Below are positions 28,711 to 39,200 of a DNA stretch of 64,000 nucleotides, piece after piece; positions within the stretch are counted from its first letter, which is position 1, and each line of letters starts with the position of its first letter. The position numbers were made by a program, and so were the translations under genes. The stretch spans positions 186,001-250,000 of the forward strand of contig NZ_CP065362.1 in NCBI RefSeq assembly GCF_019904295.1. Reading direction: 5' to 3'. The DNA is from Ruegeria sp. SCSIO 43209 (GTDB taxonomy: Bacteria; Pseudomonadota; Alphaproteobacteria; Rhodobacterales; Rhodobacteraceae). A model generated the notes under the pieces. That model was not told the DNA's origin. It searched no databases and saw only the letters and a list, made by a program, of their open reading frames with translations.

Positions 28711-30276
28711 ATGATCCTCAGAAACAGTGCAATCGGCCTGACCATGTTGCTTGCAAGCGCCGCGCAGGCGGCCGAATTCAAGTGGGCCTCGACCACCGAT
28801 CCGCAGACGATGGACCCTCACGCGGTCAACTCGGCCCCAGTTCTCGGGTTCCTGAACAACGTCTACGAAGGGCTGGTCCGCCGCGGTAAGGATATGAGCG
28901 TTGAGCCCGCGTTGGCTGTCAGTTGGGAGCCGATCGGCGACGGCGAAGGATGGCGCTTCAATCTGCGTCAGGGCGTGACCTTTCACGACGGAAGCAGCTT
29001 TGACGCGCAAGATGTGCTGTTCAGCTACCAACGCGCCTCGGGTGAGGCTGCGGACACGCGTAGCTGGTTCGCTCCTGTCAGTGACGTCATCTTAGTTGAC
29101 GACTACACAGTTGATATCATGACCACAGCACCTAACCCGCTGTTTCCGTCATCGATTGCCAACTGGATGATCATGGATCAAGACTGGACCGAGGCCAACG
29201 ACGCCGTGGTCCCCGACAAAGAAACCGGAAACTACGCCACCATCAACGCCAACGGCACCGGCGCGTTCAAGGTGACCGAGCGCGAGCCGGGTCTTAAGAC
29301 CGTGTTGGAACCTTATGAAGGCTGGTGGGGGGATGTTGAACACAACATCACCCGTGCAGAATTTAATCCGATCCAAAATCCTGCCACGGCCGTAGCGGCG
29401 CTGCTATCGGGCGATGTGGACATGATCAACCCGGTCCCCATTCAGGACGTCGCACGGCTGCAGCAGAACGCAGAGGTCGATGTCATCCAGGGCATTGAGG
29501 CGCGCGTGATCATGCTGGGCTTCGACCACGAGGCTGACACGCTGAAATACACAGACGATGCGGGCAAACCCAACCCGTTCCGTGACGCGCGCGTGCGGCA
29601 GGCAGTTGCGCAAGCGGTGAATGTCGACGCCATTCTGGCCACGATCATGCGCGGAAATGCCGAGCCCGCATCGCAGCTCGTCAGCCCAGCCATGAGCGGG
29701 TTTTCCGAAGCGAACGCCGGGCGCCCCGCGTTTGATGTGGAATCGGCAAAGGCGCTGCTGGCCGAGGCCGGATATGCAGATGGTTTCTCATTTGGCCTGA
29801 AATGCCCCAATGACCGCTACCTTAATGACGAGGCCGTCTGTCAGGCCGTCGTCGGTATGCTGGCTCAGATCGGGATCACCGCCGAGCTGGACGCCATGCC
29901 AGTGCGGAACTATTGGCCCGAATTACGCGAAGATAATTACGACATGTACCTGCTGGGCTGGAGCCCCGGTACATTCGACGCCGAGCATCCGGTCCGGTTC
30001 CTTGTCGCAACCCCGAACGAAGAGAAAAAGTTGGGTAGCTGGAACTTCGGCGGGTTCTCAAATGCACGTGTCGATGAGCTGTTGCCGATGATCCAGTCAG
30101 AACTGGATGAGGCCAAGCGTCAGGCGATGCTGGACGAGGTTACTCAAATCTATCAGGACGAACACGTTTATGTGCCGATGTATGTCCAGCCGCTGGTTTG
30201 GGGCACGCGCAGCAATGTCGAGGTCACGCAGCGTCCGGACAACTTCTTTCTGCTGCGTTGGGTGAATGTGAATTGA
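28711..30276 (+). CDS. Peptide/opine-type ABC transporter substrate-binding protein 2
   Basis: A 521-residue SBP_bac_5 protein with a signal peptide (about 1-20, ending AQA). Its mature start EFKWASTTDPQTMDPHAVNS and RFNLRQGVTFHDGSSF match the family and clearly resemble the binding protein encoded at 26981 (for example CPNDRYLNDEAVCQAVVGML in both), so they are paralogs. Both probably feed the one set of permeases downstream, giving a transporter with two substrate ranges. The leader between the two genes is 150 bp and holds an attenuator hairpin. Substrate unknown. Confidence 0.93.
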   Translation: MILRNSAIGLTMLLASAAQAAEFKWASTTDPQTMDPHAVNSAPVLGFLNNVYEGLVRRGKDMSVEPALAVSWEPIGDGEGWRFNLRQGVTFHDGSSFDAQDVLFSYQRASGEAADTRSWFAPVSDVILVDDYTVDIMTTAPNPLFPSSIANWMIMDQDWTEANDAVVPDKETGNYATINANGTGAFKVTEREPGLKTVLEPYEGWWGDVEHNITRAEFNPIQNPATAVAALLSGDVDMINPVPIQDVARLQQNAEVDVIQGIEARVIMLGFDHEADTLKYTDDAGKPNPFRDARVRQAVAQAVNVDAILATIMRGNAEPASQLVSPAMSGFSEANAGRPAFDVESAKALLAEAGYADGFSFGLKCPNDRYLNDEAVCQAVVGMLAQIGITAELDAMPVRNYWPELREDNYDMYLLGWSPGTFDAEHPVRFLVATPNEEKKLGSWNFGGFSNARVDELLPMIQSELDEAKRQAMLDEVTQIYQDEHVYVPMYVQPLVWGTRSNVEVTQRPDNFFLLRWVNVN

Positions 30277-30364
30277 TCGGCGGCAACGTCGCGTTGAGTT
30301 GACAGCACTCTCTTGACCATCTGGTCAAGGTCGGCCTAGAGAGACCGATCTACGAGGGAAACAT

Positions 30365-31342
30365 ATGTTCGCATATATCGTCAGACGGATGTTCCAGTCC
30401 GTCATAGTGCTGTTGGTCGTGGGGTTGGTCGCCTTTTCGATGTTCCGATTTGTTGGCGACCCGATCGACAACATGCTGGGCCAAGAGCGCACGCAGGCCG
30501 ACATTGACCGCCTACGGACCGAGCTTGGGTTGGACCAACCCTTTGTTGTGCAATACGCCAAGTTCCTGCAAGGCGCTGTTCAGGGCAATTTCGGTGTGTC
30601 TTATCGCCAGGGGCGACCGGTCTCGACCATCCTGGTGGAACGCGCTCCGGCGACGTTGGAATTGGCCTTTGTGTCCGGCTTTCTTGCGATCACGATGGGC
30701 ATTGCCCTCGGTGTCTTTACTGCAATCCGACGACAAGGGATCGCTGCCAATGTGATCATGACCGTTTCCTTGATCGGGGTTTCGCTGCCGACGTTCCTCA
30801 TCGGTATCCTGCTGATCTATGTTTTCTCGGTTGAACTTGACCTACTGCCCAGTTTCGGGAGGGGCGAGACTGTTATGATTGGCAGTTGGTCCACCGGGTT
30901 TCTGACGACCTCGGGGCTCAAAGCGTTGATATTGCCTGCAATCACGCTGGGCCTCTATCAAATGACACTGATCATGCGGCTCGTCCGGTCCGAGATGCTG
31001 GAGGTTCTGCGCGCTGACTATGTCCGCTTTGCACGCGCCCGAGGGCTGTCGGACCGGGTGATCAATTTCCGCCACGCGCTGAAGAACACTCTTGTGCCGG
31101 TGATCACCATCACGGGCCTTCAGCTGGGGTCGATCATCGCTTTTGCCATCATCACCGAAACGGTGTTTCAATGGCCGGGCGTCGGCTTGCTGTTCATCAA
31201 CGCGATCCAGTTCGTGGATATCCCCGTTATGGCTGCCTATCTGATGCTGATCTCGGTGATGTTCGTGACAATCAACCTGATTGTCGACCTTCTGTACTAT
31301 GCCATTGACCCGCGCCTGCGTGTCGACGCGAGGGCCACATGA
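30365..31342 (+). CDS. ABC transporter permease, DppB/OppB type
   Basis: A 325-residue inner-membrane permease with about six membrane helices, starting MFAYIVRRMFQSVIVLLVVGLVAF as usual for DppB. The coupling EAA loop is present near residues 222-240 (DYVRFARARGLSDRVINFRHAL). An early conserved GLDQPFVVQYAKFL segment also fits the family. Its stop overlaps the second permease start by 4 bp, so the two permeases are co-translated. Together they form the channel of the peptide-type importer. Confidence 0.95.
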   Translation: MFAYIVRRMFQSVIVLLVVGLVAFSMFRFVGDPIDNMLGQERTQADIDRLRTELGLDQPFVVQYAKFLQGAVQGNFGVSYRQGRPVSTILVERAPATLELAFVSGFLAITMGIALGVFTAIRRQGIAANVIMTVSLIGVSLPTFLIGILLIYVFSVELDLLPSFGRGETVMIGSWSTGFLTTSGLKALILPAITLGLYQMTLIMRLVRSEMLEVLRADYVRFARARGLSDRVINFRHALKNTLVPVITITGLQLGSIIAFAIITETVFQWPGVGLLFINAIQFVDIPVMAAYLMLISVMFVTINLIVDLLYYAIDPRLRVDARAT

Positions 31343-32289
31343 CCGAAACGATGGAAACCCCGAAAGTCGCGCCTAAATCGCGTATGGCTAAATTCTGGGA
31401 CAGCGATTTCGCCTGGTCTTTCCGGCACTCTCCGGTAGCCATGATCGCATCTTTGGTCGTGGTCATTCTGGTGCTGGCGGCGATCTTTGCCCCGCTGATC
31501 GCGCCATATAACCCGTTCGATCCAGCAACACTGAACCTGATGAACGGGTTCACACCACCAGGTACGCCCAATGCGTTTACGCAAGAGACCTTTTTGCTAG
31601 GCACAGATGACCAAGGGCGCGATGTGTTCTCGACCATCCTCTACGGGTTGCGCATTTCATTGTTCGTAGGTGCCTCTGCTGTGCTTCTTGCCTTGATCAT
31701 CGGCGTGATCCTCGGTCTGATCGCTGCGTATTTCGGAGGTTGGATCGAGACGCTGATCATGCGTATCGCAGACGTGCAACTGACGTTCCCGGCCATTTTG
31801 GTCGCAATGCTGATCTTTGGGATTGCCAAAGGAATCACTCCGCCGGAATACCGCGATGAGATGGCAATCTATGTTCTGATCATCGCGATTGCGTTGTCGG
31901 ACTGGGTGCAGTTCGCACGCGTCGTCCGTGGTGCTGCTCTGGTCGAGAAAAACAAAGAATATGTACAAGCCGCGCGCCTGATCGGGCGTGGATCGTTCCC
32001 GATCATGTTCCGTCACATCCTACCCAATGTCCTCAGCCCTGTTCTTGTTATTGCGACCATCTCGCTGGCGCTTGCGATCATTGCTGAGGCCACATTGAGT
32101 TTTCTGGGTGTGGGCGCTCCCCCGACCCAGCCGTCGCTGGGGACACTAATCCGGATCGGGCAGGGTTTCCTGTTCTCGGGCGAATGGTGGATTTTGTTCT
32201 TCCCGGCCTGCACGCTTCTGGCCCTTGCCCTGTCGGTCAACCTGTTGGGCGACTGGTTGCGCGACGCGCTGAACCCAAAACTGCGGTGA
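31339..32289 (+). CDS. ABC transporter permease, DppC/OppC type
   Basis: A 316-residue inner-membrane permease, second half of the importer channel. It has a cytoplasmic N-terminus, a first helix at about residues 34-55, the typical LLGTDDQGRDVFSTILYGLRIS segment before the core helices (shortened here: LGTDDQGRDVFS), and the EAA coupling loop near residues 205-225. It starts inside the stop of the previous permease (4-bp overlap) and ends 4 bp before the ATPase gene, so the whole set is one operon. Confidence 0.95.
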   Translation: MTETMETPKVAPKSRMAKFWDSDFAWSFRHSPVAMIASLVVVILVLAAIFAPLIAPYNPFDPATLNLMNGFTPPGTPNAFTQETFLLGTDDQGRDVFSTILYGLRISLFVGASAVLLALIIGVILGLIAAYFGGWIETLIMRIADVQLTFPAILVAMLIFGIAKGITPPEYRDEMAIYVLIIAIALSDWVQFARVVRGAALVEKNKEYVQAARLIGRGSFPIMFRHILPNVLSPVLVIATISLALAIIAEATLSFLGVGAPPTQPSLGTLIRIGQGFLFSGEWWILFFPACTLLALALSVNLLGDWLRDALNPKLR

Positions 32290-32293
32290 TTTC

Positions 32294-34006
32294 ATGAGCC
32301 TTCTGACCATCCAAGACCTCACCGTCGAATTCCCGACCCGCCGCCAGCTGTTTACCGCAGTGGACCACGCCAGCCTTTCTGTAGAACCCGGCGAAATCCA
32401 CGGACTTGTGGGCGAATCCGGGGCAGGTAAATCCACCATCGGCGCTGCCGTGATGGGCCTTCTGGAACGCCCAGGTCGCATTGCCAGCGGCCAGATTAAG
32501 CTGGGCGGCGATAAGATCAGCGGCATCGATGCCGAGGCGATGCGCGGGCTACGCGGCAAGAAGATCTCGATGATCTTTCAAGACCCGCTTACGTCGCTGA
32601 ACCCGCTATTTACAGTGCGCGAACAACTGGTCGAGACGATCCAGGCCCATCTGGGTGGATCCGAGGCCGAAGCAAGCAAGCGCGCCCGTGATTTGATTGA
32701 TCGCGTTGGCATCCCAGACCCGGATACTCGGCTGGATCAGTACCCGCACCAGTTCTCGGGCGGCATGCGGCAACGCGTGGTGATTGCTCTGGCACTTTGC
32801 ACCGAACCGGATGTGATCATCGCCGATGAACCCACGACGGCTTTGGATGTTTCCGTTCAGGCCCAGATTCTGGACCTGATCAAGGAACTGGCACAAGAGC
32901 GTCAGGTGGGTGTCATCCTGATCACCCATGATATGGGCGTGATCGCCGATACAACTGACCGCGTGACCGTGATGTATGCGGGCAAGGTGGTTGAAAGCGG
33001 CACCACGGCACAGGTGATGGGCCAGCCGCAACACGAATACACCAAGTCCCTGATCGCCGCGGTACCACGCCCGACGCTGAAACTGCATCGTTTCCCTCAG
33101 ATCAGCTATGGCGGGCGTGAAACGCGTTTCGCGATCGAGGATATGGCACGCCACTGGCCCAAGGTGGATAACGACGCCAGCAAACCGATCTTTGAAATCC
33201 GCAACCTGACGAAGAAATTCCTGCAAAAGCGTGGATTATTGCCTTGGGATCGTACCTACTTCACCGCTGTCGACAACGTCAGCTTTGACATTCGTTCAGG
33301 TGAGGTCTTTGGGGTTGTCGGTGAGTCCGGATCGGGCAAGTCCACCGTCGCGCGGATGATTGCAGGGCTCTATCCTGTGGATGGTGGTACCATCACCTTT
33401 GACGGACAACTGGTAAGCGATCTGAGTAATCGTACGGTGCAGGAAGAGTACCGCAAGAACATCCAGATGATCTTTCAGGACCCCTACTCGTCTCTCAATC
33501 CGCGTATGCGGGTGGATGAAATTGTGGCGGAGCCGATCCGCCATCACCGCCTGATGGAAGGTGCCGACGTCAAGCGCCGCGTGGACGAATTGCTGGATCA
33601 AGTGGGGCTGGGGTCAGAGGCCGGGCTGAAATATCCACATGAGTTCTCGGGCGGTCAGCGCCAGCGTATTTCGATTGCCCGCGCATTGGCGACACAACCC
33701 CGGTTCCTGATCTGCGATGAGCCCACAAGCGCGCTCGACGTTTCGATCCAGGCGCAGATTTTGAACATCCTGAAAGACCTGCAAGAGCATCTGGGCCTGA
33801 CCATGCTGTTCATCAGCCACGACCTACCTGTGGTGCGCCAGATGTGTGACCGAGTTGCGGTCATGAAACAGGGACAAATCGTCGAGGTTCAGGACACCAG
33901 CGATCTGTTTGCCAGTCCGAAAACCGAATACGCGCAAGAACTGTTACGGTTGATGCCGAAACTCGATGACCTGTCGACTGACGGGCTTGGGGTCGAAGCA
34001 GGATAG
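32294..34006 (+). CDS. Fused double ABC ATPase (DppD-DppF type)
   Basis: A 570-residue protein with two complete ABC ATPase units, equal to DppD and DppF fused. The first unit has Walker [10 protein letters not shown] (40-48), signature SGGMRQR, and Walker B ending [11 protein letters not shown]. The second has Walker [10 protein letters not shown] (about 341-349), signature SGGQRQR and [11 protein letters not shown]. Each ends in the C-terminal peptide-transporter extension region ([17 protein letters not shown] in the first). It powers the importer whose permeases precede it. Fusion of the two ATPases is common in alphaproteobacteria and is not a defect. Confidence 0.96.
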   Translation: MSLLTIQDLTVEFPTRRQLFTAVDHASLSVEPGEIHGLVGESGAGKSTIGAAVMGLLERPGRIASGQIKLGGDKISGIDAEAMRGLRGKKISMIFQDPLTSLNPLFTVREQLVETIQAHLGGSEAEASKRARDLIDRVGIPDPDTRLDQYPHQFSGGMRQRVVIALALCTEPDVIIADEPTTALDVSVQAQILDLIKELAQERQVGVILITHDMGVIADTTDRVTVMYAGKVVESGTTAQVMGQPQHEYTKSLIAAVPRPTLKLHRFPQISYGGRETRFAIEDMARHWPKVDNDASKPIFEIRNLTKKFLQKRGLLPWDRTYFTAVDNVSFDIRSGEVFGVVGESGSGKSTVARMIAGLYPVDGGTITFDGQLVSDLSNRTVQEEYRKNIQMIFQDPYSSLNPRMRVDEIVAEPIRHHRLMEGADVKRRVDELLDQVGLGSEAGLKYPHEFSGGQRQRISIARALATQPRFLICDEPTSALDVSIQAQILNILKDLQEHLGLTMLFISHDLPVVRQMCDRVAVMKQGQIVEVQDTSDLFASPKTEYAQELLRLMPKLDDLSTDGLGVEAG

Positions 34007-34037
34007 GGCCGCGACACCCGTTGCAGGCGCTCCGTGA

Positions 34038-34775
34038 CTAGAGGCCTTGTTCGAATGCCCGGAACTCGGCAGCGATAGCCGCAGCTGCTATCGCCAGCAG
34101 ACGCTCGCCATCCTGAGGATTGGCCAAAGCTGAATGCGATCCAACGCGGCCATCCGGGAAGTCCGCGCGATGCTCGTCAGGTGGACCATGGCGATCCCCT
34201 GCGTGATCCCGGATGTATTCGGCGCTGAGTTTCTGGGGCGGCTCAGCGGCCTGATTGGCAGGCAATGGTCCAAGCAAAGACTGGGTTATGGCAATCTCCG
34301 AGGGGGTGGCGTGCATCCCTTCCCAATCTCCATAGAGCTGCTGTCGCAGAACATTCACTGCGTTCGGCTCCCACCAGCTACGGATCAGCAATTGACCACC
34401 GGCAATTTCGCTTTCGATCTGCCGAAGAGGCGCCAGATTGGCCCCGTGTCCGTTCACTATGAACACTCCAACGAAACCTTGCTTCAAAAGCCCCCGGATC
34501 ACCTCATCTGCGATGGTGCGAAAGGTTTCGGCTGAAATAGACACCGTTCCGGGAAATCCCGTGTTAAAAGGCGCTGGCGTGTAGGCCAGCGCCGGAGCGA
34601 CGATACCCTCGCATTGCCTGGCAGCAGCGAGCGCGACAGCCTCGGCGCAAATCGTGTCGGTGCCAATGCGACCCATCGGGCCGTGCTGCTCGGTCGATCC
34701 AACCGGCAGCAACACGGCCGCACCGGCATTGATACGAGTGTTAACCTCGTACCATGTCATGTGCTCAAGTTTCAT
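34038..34775 (-). CDS. Creatininase-family amidohydrolase
   Basis: A 245-residue metal-dependent hydrolase of the creatininase (creatinine amidohydrolase) family. Metal and active-site motifs are present: VGSTEQHGP (about 25-33), GTD (about 38-40), NGHGAN (about 108-113) and WEGMHATPSEIA (about 151-162). The family includes creatininase, the mycofactocin enzyme MftE and several amidases, so the true substrate is uncertain. It lies 45 bp downstream of, and on the same strand as, an amino-acid ABC binding protein, so it could hydrolyse the imported compound. It is convergent with the peptide-transporter operon. Confidence 0.85.
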   Translation of the reverse strand: MKLEHMTWYEVNTRINAGAAVLLPVGSTEQHGPMGRIGTDTICAEAVALAAARQCEGIVAPALAYTPAPFNTGFPGTVSISAETFRTIADEVIRGLLKQGFVGVFIVNGHGANLAPLRQIESEIAGGQLLIRSWWEPNAVNVLRQQLYGDWEGMHATPSEIAITQSLLGPLPANQAAEPPQKLSAEYIRDHAGDRHGPPDEHRADFPDGRVGSHSALANPQDGERLLAIAAAAIAAEFRAFEQGL

Positions 34776-34820
34776 GACTTTGAAAACTCTCGCAGGCGCT
34801 CCAGTTACTAGGGCCTCTGA

Positions 34821-35591
34821 TCAGAGACCCCAGCGTTCCCGGTTTTCGTCAAAGAAGCCTTGGGCTTTTTTCACTTCAATCCAGTTGTTCACATAGTTGA
34901 TCCAGACCTGATCACTTTGCGGCAACAGCATCGCGATGGGAGAAGGAGAACGTGGACCGGCATTCTTGACGCGGACGACCGGGAACTTTGCTTCAAGGGT
35001 CGATCCCTCGATATTCGAGGTTATGAACACATCTGCACGACCGGCCAAGACCTCCTGAAAACCACGTGCAGGAGCTTCGACCACTTTGATATCCGCATCG
35101 GGGAACCATTCGCGCACGCGCTTTTCAAAGGTGGTGCCCAGGGTAGTAGCAACCTTCACGTCCGGCTTGTTGATCGAGTCGTAGCCATCAAATTTGTCGG
35201 CCTTTTCCTTGGTTGTGTAGGGAAACAACTCAACCGCGATGTAACTGTCGGAAAACCCTGCAACTTTCATGCGCGGAGGTGAGATAGAAGCCGAACCGGT
35301 GATGTGGTACTTCCCCGCTACCACACCATTGACCAATGTTTTCCAGTCGGTGGGCACATATTCGACCTCAACACCCAGATCAGCGGCCAGCGCGTTCATG
35401 ATGTCGATATCATAGCCTTTATAGCTGTTAGTCGCCGGGTCGCGCAGTGACATCGGATTCCAGTCACCGGTTGTCCCCACTTTCAGCACGCCGTCATCCA
35501 AAATTTCATTCAGAGCCGACTGTGCTTGCGCAGCGCCGCTGATCACAAGACCGAGCGCAGCCGCAGCCGCGACTTTAACAAAACGTTTCAT
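34821..35591 (-). CDS. Polar amino-acid ABC transporter substrate-binding protein
   Basis: A 256-residue periplasmic type-2 solute-binding protein (SBP_bac_3). The signal peptide is MKRFVKVAAAAALGLVISGAAQA-like (cut after about residue 23). The mature part begins with an ILDDGVLKVGTTGDWNPMS element and contains the ligand-region pattern PTDWKTLVNGVVAGKYHI. It resembles the cyclohexadienyl-dehydratase-like branch of the family, but the ABC genes next door support a transport role. It is divergent from the ATPase and permease genes that start at 35712, and all three probably form one importer. The ligand is not known. Confidence 0.9.
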   Translation of the reverse strand: MKRFVKVAAAAALGLVISGAAQAQSALNEILDDGVLKVGTTGDWNPMSLRDPATNSYKGYDIDIMNALAADLGVEVEYVPTDWKTLVNGVVAGKYHITGSASISPPRMKVAGFSDSYIAVELFPYTTKEKADKFDGYDSINKPDVKVATTLGTTFEKRVREWFPDADIKVVEAPARGFQEVLAGRADVFITSNIEGSTLEAKFPVVRVKNAGPRSPSPIAMLLPQSDQVWINYVNNWIEVKKAQGFFDENRERWGL

Positions 35592-35711
35592 GTGGTTCTC
35601 CCGTTGGTGGCGTTAGTCTTTTATCACGACATTGCTTCTTGATTTAAGCGTAAAGAAAAAGATAACCTCAAGCAACTAATTAACTCATAGTAATCACAAG
35701 TGGGCCAGCAG

Positions 35712-36452
35712 ATGCCAAACGCAGCGATCGAGCTTGTCGACGTAGACAAGTGGTTTGGCACATTTCACGTGCTCAAGAACATCAACCTGACAGTCAACAG
35801 TGGTGAAAAGGTTGTGATCTGCGGCCCATCCGGATCGGGTAAATCAACGGTCGTAAGATGCATCAATCAGCTTGAGAAACATCAAAAGGGCACCATCCGC
35901 ATCGATGGGGTCGAACTGAACGATGATGCCAAATCTGCAGCCACCATCCGGTCAGAAGTTGGCATGGTGTTCCAGCAATTCAATCTGTTCCCGCATCTAA
36001 CAGTGCTGGAAAACCTGACCCTTGGCCCCATCAAGGCCCGCGGGTTGAGCCGAAAAGAAGCCGAAGACAAAGCGCGCCATTACCTCGAACGTGTTCATAT
36101 ACCCGATCAGGCCGACAAGCGCCCGATACAGCTTTCGGGTGGACAGCAGCAGCGAGTGGCAATTGCCCGTTCGCTTTGCATGGAGCCCAGGGTCCTTTTG
36201 TTCGACGAACCCACCTCAGCGCTCGACCCTGAGATGATCTCCGAGGTGCTCGACGTGATGGTTGAACTTGCCGAGGAAGGCATGACCATGGTTGTGGTGA
36301 CCCATGAGATGGGATTTGCCCGAAAAGTGGCCGACAACATGGTGTTCATGGATGCAGGCGAGATTGTCGAACAAGGTAAGCCCGAGCATTTCTTCACCAA
36401 TCCAAAGTCTGAGCGGTGTCAGAAATTCCTGAGCCAAATTCTGCAGCATTGA
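35712..36452 (+). CDS. Polar amino-acid ABC transporter ATPase (GlnQ type)
   Basis: A 246-residue ATPase of the polar amino-acid importer family. Walker A is GPSGSGKST, the signature is LSGGQQQR, Walker B ends [11 protein letters not shown], and the H-loop is VVTHEMGF. I place the start at the ATG at 35712; a GTG at 35700 would add four residues, and neither has a strong ribosome-binding site. It is highly similar to the ATPase encoded at 62399, so the window holds two paralogous importers. Its binding protein is the divergent gene at 34821, and the permease follows directly. Confidence 0.93.
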   Translation: MPNAAIELVDVDKWFGTFHVLKNINLTVNSGEKVVICGPSGSGKSTVVRCINQLEKHQKGTIRIDGVELNDDAKSAATIRSEVGMVFQQFNLFPHLTVLENLTLGPIKARGLSRKEAEDKARHYLERVHIPDQADKRPIQLSGGQQQRVAIARSLCMEPRVLLFDEPTSALDPEMISEVLDVMVELAEEGMTMVVVTHEMGFARKVADNMVFMDAGEIVEQGKPEHFFTNPKSERCQKFLSQILQH

Positions 36453-36462
36453 GTTGGGTCCG

Positions 36463-37224
36463 ATGAAAAAAACACTTCTCTTCCTTCCCCTTTTCATGCT
36501 GATCACGGGCTGTTCGTCCTCACAGACCTGGGGTTGGTACGTCATTGACCCAACCACGGCTTCAGGCTGGACCAATGTAAAATTCCTGATTTCGGGCATG
36601 GGTGCGACCATTCAGATTTCGCTGATTGCGGCGATCTTATCGATTGTCATCGGGCTGCTGGTTGCCCTGCCCGGTTTATCGGAAAAGCGCGGCTGGCGGC
36701 TGGTAAACCGGGTATATGTCGAGTTCGTTCGCTCGATCCCTCTGTTACCTATGCTGTTTTGGGTGTTCTACGGGTTGCCGATTGTTTTTCAGTCGATGGG
36801 TATGAACATCCCAATCGATCCCTTCTGGGGCGCAATTATCACCCTTGCGATATCGGACAGCGCCTTTACCGCCGAGATCTACCGTGCCGGTATACAATCT
36901 ATCGCAAAAGGGCAAAGCGAGGCGGCGCAAACGATTGGCCTGAACTATTTTCAGACCATGCGCTACGTGATCCTGCCGCAAGCGATCCGGCGCATTCTGC
37001 CGCCGCTGGCCAACCAGTTCATCTACATCGTGAAGATGAGCGCATTCGCCAGCGTCATCGGCATGCAAGAACTGACACGCCGTGCGAATGAGCTGGTAGT
37101 GACGGAATACCGCCCGCTTGAGATCTATACCTTGTTGATCTTCGAGTATCTGGTGCTGGTACTGATCATCAGCGCCGGTGTGCGTTGGCTCGAGCGCCGG
37201 ATGGGCGCAGATGAGCGCGGATAA
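36463..37224 (+). CDS. Polar amino-acid ABC permease with lipobox-like N-terminus
   Basis: A 253-residue permease of the HisM/GlnP family, with about five membrane helices and the EAA-type loop near residues 150-170 (GQSEAAQTIGLNYFQTM). The N-terminus is odd for a permease: MKKTLLFLPLFMLITGCSSS has a basic start, a short hydrophobic core and a LITGC lipobox with serines after the cysteine, as in a lipoprotein signal. A TTG at 36454 is an alternative start but keeps the motif. If processed, the first segment would be clipped and lipidated. The gene follows the ATPase by 10 bp. Confidence 0.9.
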   Translation: MKKTLLFLPLFMLITGCSSSQTWGWYVIDPTTASGWTNVKFLISGMGATIQISLIAAILSIVIGLLVALPGLSEKRGWRLVNRVYVEFVRSIPLLPMLFWVFYGLPIVFQSMGMNIPIDPFWGAIITLAISDSAFTAEIYRAGIQSIAKGQSEAAQTIGLNYFQTMRYVILPQAIRRILPPLANQFIYIVKMSAFASVIGMQELTRRANELVVTEYRPLEIYTLLIFEYLVLVLIISAGVRWLERRMGADERG

Positions 37225-37234
37225 GGAGCATAAG

Positions 37235-37570
37235 ATGGACTGGAAAGACTTCATGGCCGAGACCGAGGCCAATATTGGTGCATTCTCGAAAGAAGTGCCC
37301 GAAACCATCCGTGGTTTTGGCATCATGGGTAAGGCCGCCAAAACAGATGGTGCGCTGAGTGAAAAGACAAAGGAATTCATGGCGTTGGGGATTGCCATCG
37401 CGACGCGCTGCGACAGCTGCATCGGCTTCCATGTCAGCTCATTGGTGCGGCTGGGTGCGACCCGCGAAGAGCTGTGCGAAGCGCTGGCTATGGCCACCTA
37501 TATGGGCGGCGGCCCGTCTTACGCCTACAGCGCCAAGGCGTTGAAGGCGTTTGATGTGTTTTCAGAGTAA
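37235..37570 (+). CDS. AhpD-like carboxymuconolactone decarboxylase-family protein
   Basis: A 111-residue soluble protein of the CMD/AhpD family. The AhpD-type redox motif is CDSC (about 52-55) followed by IGFHV, giving the CxxC...H signature of alkylhydroperoxidase reductases. Its start is the ATG at 37235, with AAGGAG at 37223-37228 and the 10-bp gap after the permease. The small size fits single-domain CMD proteins that form hexamers. It sits between the ABC permease and an aldehyde dehydrogenase in one apparent operon, so it may protect against or process a product of the imported compound. The physiological substrate is unknown. Confidence 0.88.
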   Translation: MDWKDFMAETEANIGAFSKEVPETIRGFGIMGKAAKTDGALSEKTKEFMALGIAIATRCDSCIGFHVSSLVRLGATREELCEALAMATYMGGGPSYAYSAKALKAFDVFSE

Positions 37571-37611
37571 TAGACCGGTACGCGGTCCGATTTCATTGGA
37601 TGGTTCTTGCC

Positions 37612-39060
37612 ATGGCAGTCACCGAAATCCGTAATGAAGGGATGCGAATTGGTGGCAAGATCATCATTACCGCTGAGACCATCCCGGTTCACTACCCCTA
37701 TACCAATGAGGTCGTGGGCCATGTGCCCGCAGGGCAGGCTGAACACGCGCGCCGCGCCCTCGAAATTGCGGCCCACTACAAGCCCGAACTGACCCGCTAT
37801 GAACGCAGCCAAATCCTGCAACGGGCTGGAGAGCTGATTGGTGAACGTCGCGATTACCTCACCAAATGGCTGGTGCTTGAGCTTGGCATCTGCCATCAAC
37901 ACGCGATCTACGAGACCAAGCGCGCGCAGGATGTCTTTCAATTTGCAGCGGCCGAGGCACTGAAGGATGATGGCGAAATCTTTGCGTGCGATCTGACCCA
38001 AAACGGTAAAGCCCGCAAGATTTTCACGATGCGCGAGCCTGTGACCGCTATCAGCGCGATCACTCCATTCAACCATCCACTCAACATGGTCAGCCACAAG
38101 GTTGCTCCGTCGATCGCCACCAATAACTGCATGGTCTGCAAACCGACCGAGTTGACGCCTCTGACCTGCCTGACGCTGGCCGATATCCTTTATGAGGCAG
38201 GCCTGCCGCCTGAGATGTTTCAGGTGGTCACTGGCTGGCCACAGGACATTGGGAATGAGATGATCACCAATGAAAACATCGACATCATAACCTTCACCGG
38301 TAGTGTTCCCGTGGGCAAGATGATCGCAGAGAAAGCGGTTTACAAACGTCAGGCGCTGGAGTTGGGCGGTAACGATCCACTGATTGTTCTGAATGACCTC
38401 AACGATGCCGATCTAGACAGGGCCGCAACGATCGCCGTAGCCGGGGCCACCGGCAATTCGGGACAACGCTGCACTGCGATCAAGCGAATACTGGTGCAAG
38501 AGAGTGTCGCGGACACCTTTGTGCCTTTGGTGCTGGAGAGGGCCAAAAAGATCAGGTTCGGCGATCCGCAGGATCCTGAGACCGAGCTGGGTTGCGTGAT
38601 CCACGAGGATGCGGCCAAGCTTTTCGAAGATTGTGTTCACTTGGCCCAGAAAGAGGGAGCAGAAGTCCTTTACCACCCCGGACGTCAGGGCGCGCTGCTG
38701 CCGCCGATCGTGGTCGACGACGTTCCCCACGACTCTGCGTTAGTGATGGAGGAAACTTTCGGCCCCATTATTCCCATCATTCGCGTGCCCGACGACGATG
38801 ACGAGGTCATGCGCATCTCGAACTCTACTGTGTACGGCCTGTCGTCGGGGGTATGTACCAATGACCTGAACCGCGCAATTGCCTATATCAATGGGCTGAA
38901 CGTGGGCACCTGCAATATCTGGGAACAACCCGGATACCGTATCGAAATGTCCCCCTTTGGCGGCATCAAGGATTCGGGCAATGGTGTCAAAGAAGGGGTC
39001 ATCGAGGCAATGAGGTTCTTTACGAATGTCAAAACCTACTCGCTTCCTTGGCCCGGTTGA
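37612..39060 (+). CDS. Aldehyde dehydrogenase, phosphonoacetaldehyde dehydrogenase-like
   Basis: A 482-residue NAD(P)-dependent aldehyde dehydrogenase. The catalytic cysteine is C287 in GQRCTA, with the general-base region ELGGNDP and nucleotide site FTGSVPVG. The C-terminal block [17 protein letters not shown] and the ending [12 protein letters not shown] resemble PhnY, which oxidises phosphonoacetaldehyde to phosphonoacetate, so it may act in phosphonate use; other phosphonate genes are not in the window, so a different aldehyde cannot be excluded. The start at 37612 follows GGATGG by 8 bp; an ATG at 37600 is an alternative. It is the last gene of the ABC/CMD set. Confidence 0.8.
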   Translation: MAVTEIRNEGMRIGGKIIITAETIPVHYPYTNEVVGHVPAGQAEHARRALEIAAHYKPELTRYERSQILQRAGELIGERRDYLTKWLVLELGICHQHAIYETKRAQDVFQFAAAEALKDDGEIFACDLTQNGKARKIFTMREPVTAISAITPFNHPLNMVSHKVAPSIATNNCMVCKPTELTPLTCLTLADILYEAGLPPEMFQVVTGWPQDIGNEMITNENIDIITFTGSVPVGKMIAEKAVYKRQALELGGNDPLIVLNDLNDADLDRAATIAVAGATGNSGQRCTAIKRILVQESVADTFVPLVLERAKKIRFGDPQDPETELGCVIHEDAAKLFEDCVHLAQKEGAEVLYHPGRQGALLPPIVVDDVPHDSALVMEETFGPIIPIIRVPDDDDEVMRISNSTVYGLSSGVCTNDLNRAIAYINGLNVGTCNIWEQPGYRIEMSPFGGIKDSGNGVKEGVIEAMRFFTNVKTYSLPWPG

Positions 39061-39200
39061 AGACTTGTTGAAGATTGCAATGCACACCACTAGAGATTCA
39101 TGCTCACTCAGCCATGAAATGACCGCTTGAGCCCTTCGGCTCTTGGCGTCATATGTGCCTTCGAACGCACGCGCGATGCCCCGAAACAAGGAAATACCTC

